A stretch of 64,000 bases of DNA, from assembly GCF_000622005.1 (NCBI RefSeq), contig NZ_JHWV01000005.1, positions 62,001 through 126,000 of the forward strand. Reading direction: 5' to 3'. The DNA comes from Anaerovibrio sp. RM50. Its GTDB lineage: Bacteria; Bacillota; Negativicutes; Selenomonadales; Selenomonadaceae. The position numbers and the translations under genes are program-made. Shown here piece after piece: positions 42,981-50,679 of this stretch. The notes under the pieces are model-generated. The model ran no database searches and was not told the origin of the DNA. It worked only from the letters and a program-made list of their open reading frames with translations. How positions within the stretch are numbered: position 1 is the stretch's first letter; every line of letters starts with the position of its first letter.

Positions 42981-45023
42981 ATGACAAACAGTAATACAAA
43001 CCAGTTCAAGGACTGGAATAATTATTATAATCTTATAATCAAGGGGCTGAAGGTATTTCTTTTTTATCTGTCAGTCCTTTCTCTTTTCCGTGTGGTATTT
43101 ATTTGGATGCTCCAGGATTACATGGGTGCCGGGGCCGACTCCGCCGATATATGGCTGGCTGTCTTTGGGGGTACCCGTCTGAGTATACAGACGGCGGGGC
43201 TTATGACATTGGTGGTGGGATTGCCATCAGCATTGGTGGCTATTTTCAGCAGAAAAGGGGGCAAAATCCTATTTAAGGTATTAAGCGGCCTGACGGCGGC
43301 TGTTACCATGATATTGTTTTTTGCCAGCATTCCCTATTATCACCAGTTTCATTCCAGATTCCACCAGATACTGTTTAATACAGCCAATGATGATGTATAC
43401 GCCCTCTTTGTGTCTTTGGTGCAGGAGTTTAACCTACCACTAAGATTGGCAGGTGCCCTGCTTATGGCGGCTGCCATTTGGTGGCTCCTTAATAAATTTT
43501 TGGAGTTTCAGCTTACGGAGTTCCTGGGCATACGGGGAAAATTGGCCAGCCTTGGAAAGGGCGGCCTTTGGGCCGAGAAGATAATAACGGTTGCAGTATT
43601 TTATCTGGTGGCCCGACTGGTATTTTTCGGGGGCAGCCTTAGCTGGGAAAATTCCGTCAGCTGGGAAAATGCGGGAATTACCAGAGATGCCTTCTTAAAT
43701 GAAGCCATTTTGGACGATTATCAGGCCATTTATCGGGGCTACCGCATGAACGGGCGGCTTCTATCCTCTGAGGGGCTGGATTTCACTCCCCAGCAGATAA
43801 GGGAGCTGGCGGCCCACATGGTGGGCAGGAATCCTGACAGCAACAATCTGGAGGATTACCTTTTGAGAACTGCACAGGGACCAGTAATTGAAAAGCCAAA
43901 GCACGTATTTCTCATACTTTCGGAAAGCTACGCCAATTGGCCGCTGCTGGATAAATACAGTAATCTCCATATTGCCGACGGCATGAAAAAAATTATTGGG
44001 GAAGGGGATACGGCCTATTGTCCGGCCTTTTTGCCAAATGGGGGCAGTACTGTTTCGGCAGTAACCGGTGTTGTAACTGGGCTGGCAGATGCCAATCTGT
44101 ATCTTACCACTATGCCCGAGTCCTTTGCGGCACCTTATTCCACCTCCATTGCCCCTCAGATGAAGGAGCTGGGCTACGACACCGCTTTCTGGTACGCGGG
44201 GCCTGCCACCTGGGAGCGCATTGAGCCATTTGTTCTGGCCCAGGGCTTTGACCATTTCCACGGCAGGGGAAGCATGCCGAAGGATTCCACTGGCAGTGTC
44301 TGGGGGGTGGATGACGAATACCTCTATGAAGCAGTGCTGGATGGCATTGACCCGGAGAAGGACAGCTTTAACGTGATTCTTAACGTTTCTAACCATTCCC
44401 CATTTAATGTGGATTTGGAATCAAAGGGCTTTGACCCACAAAAGGTTCTTGAGGGCCTGCCGGAGGAAGCCAGGGGAGATGCTGATCTTATTAATCAGCT
44501 GGGTCATTTTTGGTATGCCGACAGGGAAATGACGAAATTTATAAAAACCGTCAAGGAAAAATACCCTGACAGCCTGATTTTGGTGGTGGGTGACCACGCT
44601 GAGCGATACAACATAGACAAGACCCCAAATATTTACGAGCGCTATGGTGTGCCCCTTATTATCACCGGCAGGGGGGTAACTCCTGATATTTTAATTCCAA
44701 AGGCCGCGGGAAGCCAGATTGATATTGGCCCTACCATTATAGAAATGATAGCCCCAAGGGGCTTTAAGTATATGTCCATAGGCTCCAGCCTTACCCGTAA
44801 CAACACCATGGGGGTAAACTACGCAGTGTGGCTTACCAGGGATTATTACGGGGAGGCGGATATTTATCCCCTCCAGCCTATAGCCATTGATGCCAATAAA
44901 GCAGCAGAGCCAATGGATGTTCTGGAAATGCAGATTTACTGCGATACCATCCGTTCCCTGTCCTGGTGGCTGCCGAAGTACGGAAAAATTATTGATGAGA
45001 GCCTTATGGAGGCAAAGAAATGA
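42981..45023 (+). CDS. LTA synthase-like membrane sulfatase/phosphotransferase
   Basis: Alkaline-phosphatase-superfamily enzyme of 680 residues. It has five N-terminal transmembrane helices (about 20-210) and an extracytoplasmic sulfatase domain from about 300. Metal-site residues are visible in LILSESYANWPL (Glu), GGSTVSAVTGV (nucleophile Thr) and VVGDHAERYN (Asp, His). The family makes polyglycerol-phosphate or decorates envelope glycans with phosphoglycerol. In a diderm cell the latter (OpgB/MdoB-like) is plausible. It overlaps the next gene by 4 bp and follows the DeoR regulator by 20 bp. Confidence 0.86.
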   Translation: MTNSNTNQFKDWNNYYNLIIKGLKVFLFYLSVLSLFRVVFIWMLQDYMGAGADSADIWLAVFGGTRLSIQTAGLMTLVVGLPSALVAIFSRKGGKILFKVLSGLTAAVTMILFFASIPYYHQFHSRFHQILFNTANDDVYALFVSLVQEFNLPLRLAGALLMAAAIWWLLNKFLEFQLTEFLGIRGKLASLGKGGLWAEKIITVAVFYLVARLVFFGGSLSWENSVSWENAGITRDAFLNEAILDDYQAIYRGYRMNGRLLSSEGLDFTPQQIRELAAHMVGRNPDSNNLEDYLLRTAQGPVIEKPKHVFLILSESYANWPLLDKYSNLHIADGMKKIIGEGDTAYCPAFLPNGGSTVSAVTGVVTGLADANLYLTTMPESFAAPYSTSIAPQMKELGYDTAFWYAGPATWERIEPFVLAQGFDHFHGRGSMPKDSTGSVWGVDDEYLYEAVLDGIDPEKDSFNVILNVSNHSPFNVDLESKGFDPQKVLEGLPEEARGDADLINQLGHFWYADREMTKFIKTVKEKYPDSLILVVGDHAERYNIDKTPNIYERYGVPLIITGRGVTPDILIPKAAGSQIDIGPTIIEMIAPRGFKYMSIGSSLTRNNTMGVNYAVWLTRDYYGEADIYPLQPIAIDANKAAEPMDVLEMQIYCDTIRSLSWWLPKYGKIIDESLMEAKK

Positions 45024-45952
45024 ATGGTATGTCAGCTATGGAAACAGAGGCTTTGCTTGGGGACTGTACCCTGTGTCCCAGACTTTGCCATGGTAACAGA
45101 CTAAAGGGGACCGGCTTTTGCGGGGGTGGCCTTAAGGCCAAGGTGGCCCTGGTAAGCCTTCACCTTTGGGAGGAGCCGGTGATTGCAGGGGACAAGGGGG
45201 CCGGAACGGTATTTTTTTCCGGCTGCAATCTTCACTGTATATTTTGCCAGAATCACGAAATCAGCCACGGCCATAAGGGGATTGAGGTGACTGATGAGCG
45301 GCTGGGGGAAATATTTTACGAGCAGCAGCTCCGTGGGGCGGCTACTTTGGATTTGGTTACACCTACCCATTACGTTCCTCAAATAATTAATGGAATATTT
45401 TTTGCCAAAAAAAAGGGTTTTGCCCTACCCGTGGTGTATAATTCAAGTGGATACGAAAATATTTCCACTCTTGCTTTGCTCAGGGACATGGTGGATGTAT
45501 TTTTGCCGGATTTAAAGTATTGTTCTGCTGATTTGGCAGGGGAGTATTCCCAGGCACCGGACTATTTTCAGGTGGCACAGAAGGCCATCAGAAAAATGGT
45601 GGAAATGACAGGAGCGGCCCAGGAAAAGGATGGCATATTGCAAAAAGGGGTACTGGTGCGCCACATGGTTTTGCCAGGGGCCCGAAAGGACAGTATGGCC
45701 CTTTTGAAGTGGCTGTGGGATGAATTTGGGGACACCATTATGGTGAGCATTATGAATCAGTACACCCCATCCTACAAGGCTCTTGCCCATCCAAGGCTAA
45801 AGCGCCGTCTAACCACCTTTGAATACGATTCTGTGGTTGATTATGCACTGGATTTGGGCTTTTCCAGATGCTTCGTGCAGGAGTCCGGGGCGGCCCGGGA
45901 GGAATATATTCCCCAATGGACAGGTGAGGGAGTTGAAGCTTCTCACGTATAA
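45020..45952 (+). CDS. Radical SAM protein, PflX-like
   Basis: 310 residues. The 4Fe-4S radical SAM motif CNLHCIFCQN (Cys-x3-Cys-x2-Cys) lies near residue 74 and is preceded by a Cys-rich N-terminal segment, CTLCPRLCHGNRLKGTGFCG, that may hold a second cluster. This combination is typical of the PflX group of pyruvate formate-lyase activase homologues, whose substrate is unknown. The ATGA overlap with the LTA synthase-like gene implies co-translation, but a functional link is not obvious. An alternative start is the second Met (residue 4). Confidence 0.85.
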   Translation: MNGMSAMETEALLGDCTLCPRLCHGNRLKGTGFCGGGLKAKVALVSLHLWEEPVIAGDKGAGTVFFSGCNLHCIFCQNHEISHGHKGIEVTDERLGEIFYEQQLRGAATLDLVTPTHYVPQIINGIFFAKKKGFALPVVYNSSGYENISTLALLRDMVDVFLPDLKYCSADLAGEYSQAPDYFQVAQKAIRKMVEMTGAAQEKDGILQKGVLVRHMVLPGARKDSMALLKWLWDEFGDTIMVSIMNQYTPSYKALAHPRLKRRLTTFEYDSVVDYALDLGFSRCFVQESGAAREEYIPQWTGEGVEASHV

Positions 45953-46066
45953 AATTAGTTGTTTAATTTAATTATTAAAGGTATAATGTTATTACCTAAT
46001 TTTTGATGTCGTTGAAAGAATATTTACCGTTGTGTATTAAAATCATCACAAGGAGAGGTGCTTATT

Positions 46067-47089
46067 ATGGCAGATTTAGAAAATATTCGCGTGCAGGATA
46101 TATTTGACATGGACTTCCTGCAGAAATTCCAGGATACATTCGCCCGTGCAGTAGGTATGACTGCGGTGACTGTAGATGCCGAAGGCAAGCCTATTACCAG
46201 ACCTACTGACTGGTCTGATTTCTGTATGAAGTACACCCGTGATTCCAGGGAAGGCTGCCGCCGCTGCGAGGAGTGCGACAAGCGTGGTGGTGAGACTGCT
46301 GCCAGAACCGGACGTCCGTCCGTATACGAATGCCATGCTGGCCTGATGGATTTCGGTGCGCCTATTCTTCTCAACGGTCACCAGATCGGTTCCATTCTGG
46401 GCGGTCAGATTTTAACTGCTCCGCCAAATGAGGATAAGTTCCGTAACTACGCACGGGAGATCAACGTGGACCCGGAAAAGTACGTTGAGGCAGTGCGCAA
46501 GATTCAGATTGTGCCAAAGGCCCGTCTGGAGCAGGCTGCCGAGTGTCTTTTCCTTATGGCCACCACCCTTTCCAATATTGGTTACATGCAGTTCCGTCTG
46601 AAGTCTTTGGCAAGCTCCATTAATGATACCGTTCTTCATTGCTCCGCAGCAATGGAGGAGCTGGCTGCTTCCGCCAATGATGTAAATGACAACCAGAAGG
46701 GGCTGAACGTTGAAATTCAGAATGTATCTGATATTTCCAGCAAGATTAATGAGTTCACCTCCCTTATCCGGGATATTGCCAAGCAGACCCGTCTCCTTGG
46801 TCTCAACGCTTCCATCGAGGCAGCCCGTGCAGGTACTGCAGGAGCAGGCTTTGCCGTTGTATCCGAGGAAATCGGCAAGCTGGCTGACAGCTCCCGTGAG
46901 ACTGTGGACAAGATTCAGGAATTCACCGACCGTATCGGCGAGTCCGTTCAGGAAACAGTTGCCAAGGGTGAGGCTACTTCTGATATTGTTGGTCAGCAGT
47001 CTGCTGCTATCTCCGACGTGGCCCAGGAGCTCACCTCCCTTTCCGAGACAGCTTCCCAGCTGGTAGATTTGGCACAGAAGGGTAAATAA
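46067..47089 (+). CDS. Soluble PocR-domain methyl-accepting chemotaxis-type protein
   Basis: 340 residues, no transmembrane segment. Residues about 10-165 form a PocR sensory domain with the Cys-rich [13 protein letters not shown] and [15 protein letters not shown], which may bind small hydrocarbon derivatives or a metal cluster. Residues about 195-330 form a short MCP signalling coiled coil; the hairpin tip reads [20 protein letters not shown], which includes the CheA/CheW contact region. The ATG at 46067 follows GGAGAGG. No other chemotaxis genes are in the window, so it may feed a distant array. Confidence 0.88.
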   Translation: MADLENIRVQDIFDMDFLQKFQDTFARAVGMTAVTVDAEGKPITRPTDWSDFCMKYTRDSREGCRRCEECDKRGGETAARTGRPSVYECHAGLMDFGAPILLNGHQIGSILGGQILTAPPNEDKFRNYAREINVDPEKYVEAVRKIQIVPKARLEQAAECLFLMATTLSNIGYMQFRLKSLASSINDTVLHCSAAMEELAASANDVNDNQKGLNVEIQNVSDISSKINEFTSLIRDIAKQTRLLGLNASIEAARAGTAGAGFAVVSEEIGKLADSSRETVDKIQEFTDRIGESVQETVAKGEATSDIVGQQSAAISDVAQELTSLSETASQLVDLAQKGK

Positions 47090-47118
47090 TCTTCATAAGA
47101 TACAATGCATAAAAAATA

Positions 47119-47153
47119 ATCCCCATCAATGGACTGAACATCCGTTGATGGGG
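47119..47153 (+). terminator. Hairpin after the PocR-MCP gene
   Basis: ATCCCCATCAA pairs with TTGATGGGGAT and is followed by an AT-rich tract with a short T-run. Confidence 0.6.
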
Positions 47154-47174
47154 ATATTTGTTTGTAAAATTTTT

Positions 47175-47318
47175 TATAACGCCATTGTTCAAATTTTTCT
47201 TCTTTAGAAGAAAAATCTTCCAATTAGCGTTTCAACGAGCTGGGAGATATGCTCGCCAGCTGTTGTAGTTTGTTTTCCCCCACCTAAAGAGGTGGAGGAC
47301 ATCTTAAAGCTCGTTATA
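47175..47318 (-). repeat. Double-hairpin repeat, copy 4 (144 bp, reversed)
   Basis: Same element as at 20608, in inverted orientation, with intact TATAACG/CGTTATA ends. It lies between two convergent genes. Confidence 0.92.
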
Positions 47319-47339
47319 AATTTTATGAGTTCTGTTTAG

Positions 47340-48143
47340 TTATTTTACAATGTGCTTTCCTGCGGTGAAGGCCTTCTTCCAGTAATCGTTGGACAGCTCG
47401 TCAATACGGATGCCCTTGCTGGAGGAAGCGTGAATGAACTTGCCCCCGCCTAAATAAATACCGCAATGGCTGATGCCGCCGCTGCTGTCAGTGTGGAAGA
47501 ATACCAGATCTCCTGCCTCCAGCTTGCTTACAGGGGCGTATTTGCCCAGCTTGTACTGCACGTCCGCAGTGCGGGGAATGGTAAAGCCGTTCTGCTTAAA
47601 TACGTACTGGACGTAGCCGGAGCAGTCAAAGCCCTTCGGGGTGGTGCCACCGGAAACGTACTTAACGCCAATGTATTTCTTGGCGGTGGCTATAATGCCG
47701 TTGACCTTGTTCTTTGGTAAGAATGGCTGACTTTCCGGAACGTATTTTGGCTTTGCCGGGGTGGCCGTTTGATTGGAGCTGTTGTTGTTGTCTGTGGATG
47801 GCTTTGCGGTTGGCTTGCTGGTGTCGGTTTTCACTGTTCCCGGCTTCAGCTTGTTAATGGCCTTCATGGTCTTATCGTCCACATTGCCGCTAAGCTTGAT
47901 TTTGTTGTCCCGCTGAAAGGCCAGCACAGCTCTCTTGGTACTGTTGTCGTAAACCCCGGAAACATTCTTGATGTTATATCCCAGATCCTTCAGCTTTTGC
48001 TGAACGGCCACCACCTCAGGGCCTGAGGAATTCATGGTAAGGGTCTGGGCCAGGGCCACGCCGGAATTAAGGACCAGCATTGCTGTAAGGGCCACGCCTA
48101 CAGAAAGTGCCTTCCTCTTCAGGGATAACCAGTTTGTTATCAT
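47340..48143 (-). CDS. NlpC/P60 peptidoglycan hydrolase with PG-binding domain
   Basis: Secreted cell-wall endopeptidase of 267 residues. The signal peptide (about 10-33) ends near GVALA. Residues 35-98 form a peptidoglycan-binding type 1 domain (EVVAVQQKLKDLGYNIKN), followed by a Thr/Pro/Asn-rich linker and the NlpC/P60 domain (about 145-267) with catalytic Cys in FDCSGYVQYVF, His in ISHCGIYLGG and a third polar residue in FIHASSSKG. It cleaves stem-peptide bonds during growth or division. Its upstream region holds a cluster of DnaA boxes. Confidence 0.92.
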   Translation of the reverse strand: MITNWLSLKRKALSVGVALTAMLVLNSGVALAQTLTMNSSGPEVVAVQQKLKDLGYNIKNVSGVYDNSTKRAVLAFQRDNKIKLSGNVDDKTMKAINKLKPGTVKTDTSKPTAKPSTDNNNSSNQTATPAKPKYVPESQPFLPKNKVNGIIATAKKYIGVKYVSGGTTPKGFDCSGYVQYVFKQNGFTIPRTADVQYKLGKYAPVSKLEAGDLVFFHTDSSGGISHCGIYLGGGKFIHASSSKGIRIDELSNDYWKKAFTAGKHIVK

Positions 48144-48242
48144 GTAGCAATCACCTCTTTTTCAATAGAATTTTCCGTACATTGGTAAAACCTTTTCGCA
48201 AGTACAGTATAAATCAAAATACTGTGCTTAACAACATAAAAA

Positions 48243-48322
48243 TGTGGATAACTCACATTTTATTCAACTTAAAACACAAGTTATCCACATTGTTATCCAC
48301 TTTCACGAAAAAATGTGGATAA
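48243..48322. promoter_or_regulatory. Cluster of four DnaA boxes in AT-rich DNA
   Basis: TTATCCACA or its complement occurs at 48243-48251 (reverse), 48281-48289 (forward) and 48314-48322 (reverse), all perfect. A fourth site at 48293-48301 (forward, TTATCCACT) has one mismatch. The next 110 bp (48325-48434) are strongly AT-rich. The cluster lies between ilvA and the NlpC/P60 gene, both on the minus strand. It could be part of an origin, a DnaA-titration site or a DnaA-regulated promoter. Confidence 0.75.
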
Positions 48323-48434
48323 ATTACCAAAAAATCCTTGACATTCTCTTTATAGAACATTCAGATTAAATTCAGGTTAGAAAAATATTTGTATAAAATT
48401 TAGATGTATTTTTTAGATTGATATTTAGATAAAT

Positions 48435-49682
48435 TTAGAAAACCTTGGCCACATCATATCCCGCATCATTCAATGCCTTAATAATTTTCTGAATGTGCTC
48501 ATGGTTGTTGGTTTCCACAGTAATCTGCAGCTCCACCTTCTTGAAGCTGTCGGTAACCTTGGACTGGTTGTGGTCCAGCTTAATAACATTGGCATTGTTG
48601 TCTGCCAGTATCTTGGCCACATTTACCAGCTGGCCCGGCTTATCCGGAAGCAGCACGGAGAAGCAGAATACACGGCCTCTGGCAATAAGTGCCTTGTCAA
48701 TAAGGGCAGAAATGGTGGATATATCAATATTACCGCCGCTGACAATGGCCACTACCTTCTTCCCCTTGAATGGCAGCTTGTTCAGGGCAGCCAGACTGAG
48801 AACCCCAGCACCCTCAGCTATAAGCTTGTGCTTTTCAATAAGGGAAAGCAGGGCAGACATGATTTCCATTTCGGAAACGGTGATAATCTGGTCCAGATAT
48901 TTTTTGCAGAAGGCATAGGTAAGGTCGCCTGGTGTCTTTACAGCACAGCCGTCAGCCACAGTTTCCACAAAGGTAAGGCTGGACACTTGTCCACGGGCGA
49001 AGGAATTTTCCATGCAGGCAGCTCCCTCAGGTTCTACGCCAATAACCTTCACGTGGGGATTTACCGCCTTGGTGGCCAGGGCTACACCGCTGGCAAAGCC
49101 GCCGCCACCGATTGGTACCAGAATTGCATCCACGTCTTTAAGCTGGTCAATAATTTCCAGGGCTGTGGTACCCTGACCCAAAAGAACCTGCTTGTCATTA
49201 AATGGGTGAATGTAAACATATCCCTTCTTCTTCTGTAATTCCAGGGATTTGGCATAGGCATCATCAAAGCTGTCACCGTGGAGCACCACTTCGGCCCCCA
49301 TGGCCTTGGTGGCTTCCACCTTCAAAAGAGGTGTGGTGGCAGGCATACAGATAACCGCATTTACCCCCAGCTGCTGGGCAGCGAAGGCCACGCCCTGGGC
49401 ATGATTGCCGGCAGAAGCAGTAATTACGCCAATCTTTTTTTCTTCATCGCTGAGCTGGCTGATTTTGTTGTAGGCGCCACGGAGCTTGAAGGAACCTGTA
49501 TTCTGCATATTCTCGGGCTTTAAATAAACATTGTTGCCACAGAGATCAGAGAAAAATGGGCTCTCAATAAGCTTTGTTTTCTTGGCCACTCCGTCCAGCT
49601 GCTTTGCAGCCTTGTAAACGTCAGCAATGGTGGTATTTTCCAGTATTTCTTCTATGGTATTTACTTTAACTTCTTCTGCCAT
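48435..49682 (-). CDS. ilvA: Threonine ammonia-lyase with C-terminal ACT domain
   Basis: PLP enzyme deaminating threonine to 2-oxobutyrate, 415 residues. The PLP lysine is in NTGSFKLRGAYNKI (about 65), with TASAGNHAQGVA and the PLP phosphate loop GGGGFASGVALA. The C-terminal ACT domain (about 335-405; LPDKPGQLVNVAKILADN) suggests allosteric control. The length matches the shorter form found in many Firmicutes, so the enzyme may be biosynthetic (isoleucine) or catabolic (tdcB-like). GGAGAC precedes the ATG. No branched-chain genes are adjacent. Confidence 0.92.
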   Translation of the reverse strand: MAEEVKVNTIEEILENTTIADVYKAAKQLDGVAKKTKLIESPFFSDLCGNNVYLKPENMQNTGSFKLRGAYNKISQLSDEEKKIGVITASAGNHAQGVAFAAQQLGVNAVICMPATTPLLKVEATKAMGAEVVLHGDSFDDAYAKSLELQKKKGYVYIHPFNDKQVLLGQGTTALEIIDQLKDVDAILVPIGGGGFASGVALATKAVNPHVKVIGVEPEGAACMENSFARGQVSSLTFVETVADGCAVKTPGDLTYAFCKKYLDQIITVSEMEIMSALLSLIEKHKLIAEGAGVLSLAALNKLPFKGKKVVAIVSGGNIDISTISALIDKALIARGRVFCFSVLLPDKPGQLVNVAKILADNNANVIKLDHNQSKVTDSFKKVELQITVETNNHEHIQKIIKALNDAGYDVAKVF

Positions 49683-49805
49683 GGATATGTCTCCTTACCT
49701 AATAAATGATTCGTTTTTAAGTGTAACATCTGAAAAAATAGGTGTCAACGCAGGCAGAAAAAGTTGCAAATATTTAAATTATAAAGGGATAATAAAAACT
49801 TAAAA

Positions 49806-49833
49806 TAAAAAGCGGGGAAAAAAGCTCCCCGCC
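49806..49833 (-). terminator. Terminator of the nrd operon
   Basis: On the minus strand GCGGGGA pairs with CCCCGC over a T-rich loop and is followed by TTTTTATTTT. Confidence 0.85.
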
Positions 49834-49842
49834 CAATGGCAA

Positions 49843-50340
49843 TTACACATCGTATAATATAATTTCATTTCTTTTTAAGGTTTCCTGTACATCAATAATT
49901 CGCTGGTTACTGCTGCCACGGAAACTTAAGGATATATCCCGCTTCCATTCCTGATAGGGTCCGTCCACCAGAACATCAAGCTCCTTCAGCAGTTCCACCT
50001 GCTGTGGGGTTCCCTTTAGGAGCTGTTCTATGGTATAGCCGGTATAGCTCCACACATCCAGGCCGTGCTGATGAAGCTTGCGTGCCAAATCAGCCAATGG
50101 CACCGGCTGGCAGAAGGGCTCACCGCCACTGAAGGTCACACCCTGTAACAAGGGATTATCCAGCACAGTCTCCAGAATATCATCCGTATCTTCCACATGA
50201 CCTCCGTCAAAATCATGGGTCTGGGGATTGTGGCAACCAATGCAGTTGTGGGGACATCCCTGGGTGAAGATGGTAAAACGGTAACCTTCACCGTCTACAA
50301 CTGAATCATTGACAGTACCGGCAATCTTAATTGAGGCCAT
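49843..50340 (-). CDS. nrdG: Anaerobic ribonucleotide reductase activase
   Basis: Radical SAM enzyme that installs the glycyl radical on class III ribonucleotide reductase, 165 residues. The cluster motif is CPHNCIGCHNPQTHDF (Cys-x3-Cys-x2-Cys, about 29-36), followed by GVTFSGGEPFCQPVP and LDVWSYTGYTIEQLL. It overlaps the preceding small glycyl-radical gene by 14 bp, so production of activase and radical domain is translationally coupled. Confidence 0.96.
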   Translation of the reverse strand: MASIKIAGTVNDSVVDGEGYRFTIFTQGCPHNCIGCHNPQTHDFDGGHVEDTDDILETVLDNPLLQGVTFSGGEPFCQPVPLADLARKLHQHGLDVWSYTGYTIEQLLKGTPQQVELLKELDVLVDGPYQEWKRDISLSFRGSSNQRIIDVQETLKRNEIILYDV

Positions 50341-50611
50341 GCTTTACGCGATCATGCTCCTCGGAACGCTTGGCGTTGTTCCAGCGATCAATGGTACCAA
50401 CCAGATAACCGGTGATGCGACGGATACGCTCAAACTTTGCAGGCTGTAACACGTAATCAAGGGCTACGGAGCCATCCTCGGCAGGGGAGATGGTAAGGCT
50501 GCTTAAATCGTCCTTGTTCTCCTTCTCCAGCATGTCAATGTAGCTGAGGATTTCCTTCTCGCTAACATCATTAAGTCCCTTTACTGTTACGTCAATTCCA
50601 TTTACTACCAT
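50327..50611 (-). CDS. Separately encoded glycyl-radical domain of NrdD
   Basis: 94 residues. The C-terminal third carries RRITGYLVGTIDRWNNAK followed by DRVKHG, which matches the glycyl-radical tail normally found at the very end of NrdD (R-x-x-GYL...R-x-N-x-AK...RVKH); the radical Gly is in TGYL. The first 60 residues (VNGIDVTVKGLNDVSEKEIL and following) form a small acidic alpha/beta-looking domain of unknown origin. The start at 50611 has AAAGGAAAG upstream; an earlier ATG seven codons before lacks a site. It lies 68 bp after the nrdD stop and overlaps nrdG by 14 bp. The large NrdD upstream lacks this motif, so the enzyme appears to be split. Confidence 0.78.
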   Translation of the reverse strand: MVVNGIDVTVKGLNDVSEKEILSYIDMLEKENKDDLSSLTISPAEDGSVALDYVLQPAKFERIRRITGYLVGTIDRWNNAKRSEEHDRVKHGLN

Positions 50612-50679
50612 TTTTTTGCACTTTCCTTTCATATTTGATTTCCTTATATATTTTACGTACTTTAAATATCTTAATTATT

